Program-made: the position numbers and the translations under genes
Notes under the pieces: model-generated
What the model was told of the DNA's origin: nothing
The model's input: only the letters and a program-made list of their open reading frames with translations
Databases searched by the model: none
Shown: positions 5,506-5,830 of the stretch, piece by piece
Layout: each line of letters opens with the position of its first letter
Position numbering within the stretch: the stretch's first letter is position 1
NCBI GenBank assembly: GCA_017549745.1
Contig: JAFYUA010000347.1
Span: 1-5,830, forward strand
Source of the DNA: Clostridia bacterium
GTDB taxonomy: Bacteria > Bacillota > Clostridia > UMGS1810
Direction: 5' to 3'
Length of the DNA stretch: 5,830 nucleotides

Positions 5506-5830
5506 TCATATCAAGTCCTGAGGTCTTTGTGAGGATTTGCTAAAATGATACAAAATAGCTTGTGTAATGCGTTCCGACGCTCTGCCGTCACCATAGGGAT
5601 TGGCAGTTTTTGCAATTTTGTCATAGGCAGCATTGTCGGTCAGGAGCATGTGTGCCATGTCCTCAATGGTCTGGCGGTCAACTCCGCCCATGAGAACTGT
5701 GCCTGCTTCAACGGCTTCGGGGCGCTCGGTTTCATTGCGAAGCACTATGACAGGTTTACCAAGGCTCGGAGCTTCTTCCTGAAGTCCGCCCGAATCGGTC
5801 ATCACAAGGTAGCAGCGCTGCATAGCATTG
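5506..5830 (-). CDS. wecB: UDP-N-acetylglucosamine 2-epimerase (non-hydrolysing), C-terminal part
   Basis: The enzyme interconverts UDP-GlcNAc and UDP-ManNAc in the cytoplasm, supplying ManNAc for wall teichoic acid linkage units or capsular polymers (MnaA/WecB). The last 107 codons are visible, read on the minus strand to a TGA at 5508-5506; whole proteins are about 370-390 residues, so the N-terminal ~70% is outside the window. The first full codon is at 5829. TDSGGLQEEAPSLGKPV holds the Ser and second Glu that correspond to UDP-binding Ser290 and Glu296 of E. coli WecB, with the same spacing of six. RNETERPEAVEAGTV and the late NPYGDGRASERI are also characteristic. The ATG at 5823 is internal because the open frame and family similarity continue upstream. 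It converges on rpsT and shares the hairpin at 5468-5504. Confidence 0.96.
   Translation of the reverse strand, partial: NAMQRCYLVMTDSGGLQEEAPSLGKPVIVLRNETERPEAVEAGTVLMGGVDRQTIEDMAHMLLTDNAAYDKIAKTANPYGDGRASERITQAILYHFSKSSQRPQDLI

Noticed and set aside
1..5830. tRNA or rRNA genes, CRISPR arrays, insertion sequences, riboswitches
   Set aside because: I looked for these and saw no cloverleaf with anticodon, no spaced repeats of CRISPR size, no transposase and no recognisable riboswitch core.

Overview
The window looks like ordinary chromosome from a low-to-moderate-GC Gram-positive anaerobe, most likely a member of the Clostridia. The reasons are a pyruvate:ferredoxin oxidoreductase (anaerobic pyruvate oxidation), an RqcH protein that lines up with the Bacillus subtilis protein residue for residue over its first ~100 positions, strong AGGAGG-type ribosome binding sites, textbook sigma-A promoters, a TTG start codon, and intrinsic terminators with long T runs. 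I cannot assign a genus.

Layout. Bases 1-1360 (minus strand) hold the first 453 codons of the pyruvate:ferredoxin oxidoreductase gene, which leaves the window at base 1. Bases 1361-1685 are a divergent intergenic region. It has a near-consensus extended -10 promoter reading left into the oxidoreductase gene, a second promoter with a perfect -10 reading right, and between them a cluster of short direct and inverted repeats that could be operators. Bases 1686-4996 (plus strand) hold three closely spaced genes that look like one operon: a TIM-barrel sugar phosphate isomerase/epimerase of unknown substrate, a glycerophosphodiester phosphodiesterase (gap of 2 bases), and rqcH (gap of 24 bases), the ribosome quality control factor. 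Bases 4997-5143 carry a strong promoter for rpsT. Bases 5144-5410 are rpsT (ribosomal protein S20), starting at TTG. Two intrinsic terminators follow; the second is a long symmetrical hairpin that also ends the converging minus-strand gene. Bases 5506-5830 (minus strand) are the last 107 codons of a UDP-GlcNAc 2-epimerase.

How the genes relate. The oxidoreductase serves central energy metabolism. The isomerase and phosphodiesterase are soluble enzymes that could act together on phosphodiester or polyol-derived compounds, but nothing in the sequence fixes a substrate. RqcH and S20 both belong to translation but have separate promoters or operons. The epimerase supplies UDP-ManNAc for surface polymers and is a separate unit.

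I found no mobile element, CRISPR array, tRNA, rRNA or clearly new system. The points most worth a second look are Glu in place of the usual Asp in the functional Asp-Arg pair of RqcH, the repeat cluster in the divergent promoter region, the TTG start of rpsT, and the uncharacterised isomerase-phosphodiesterase pair.
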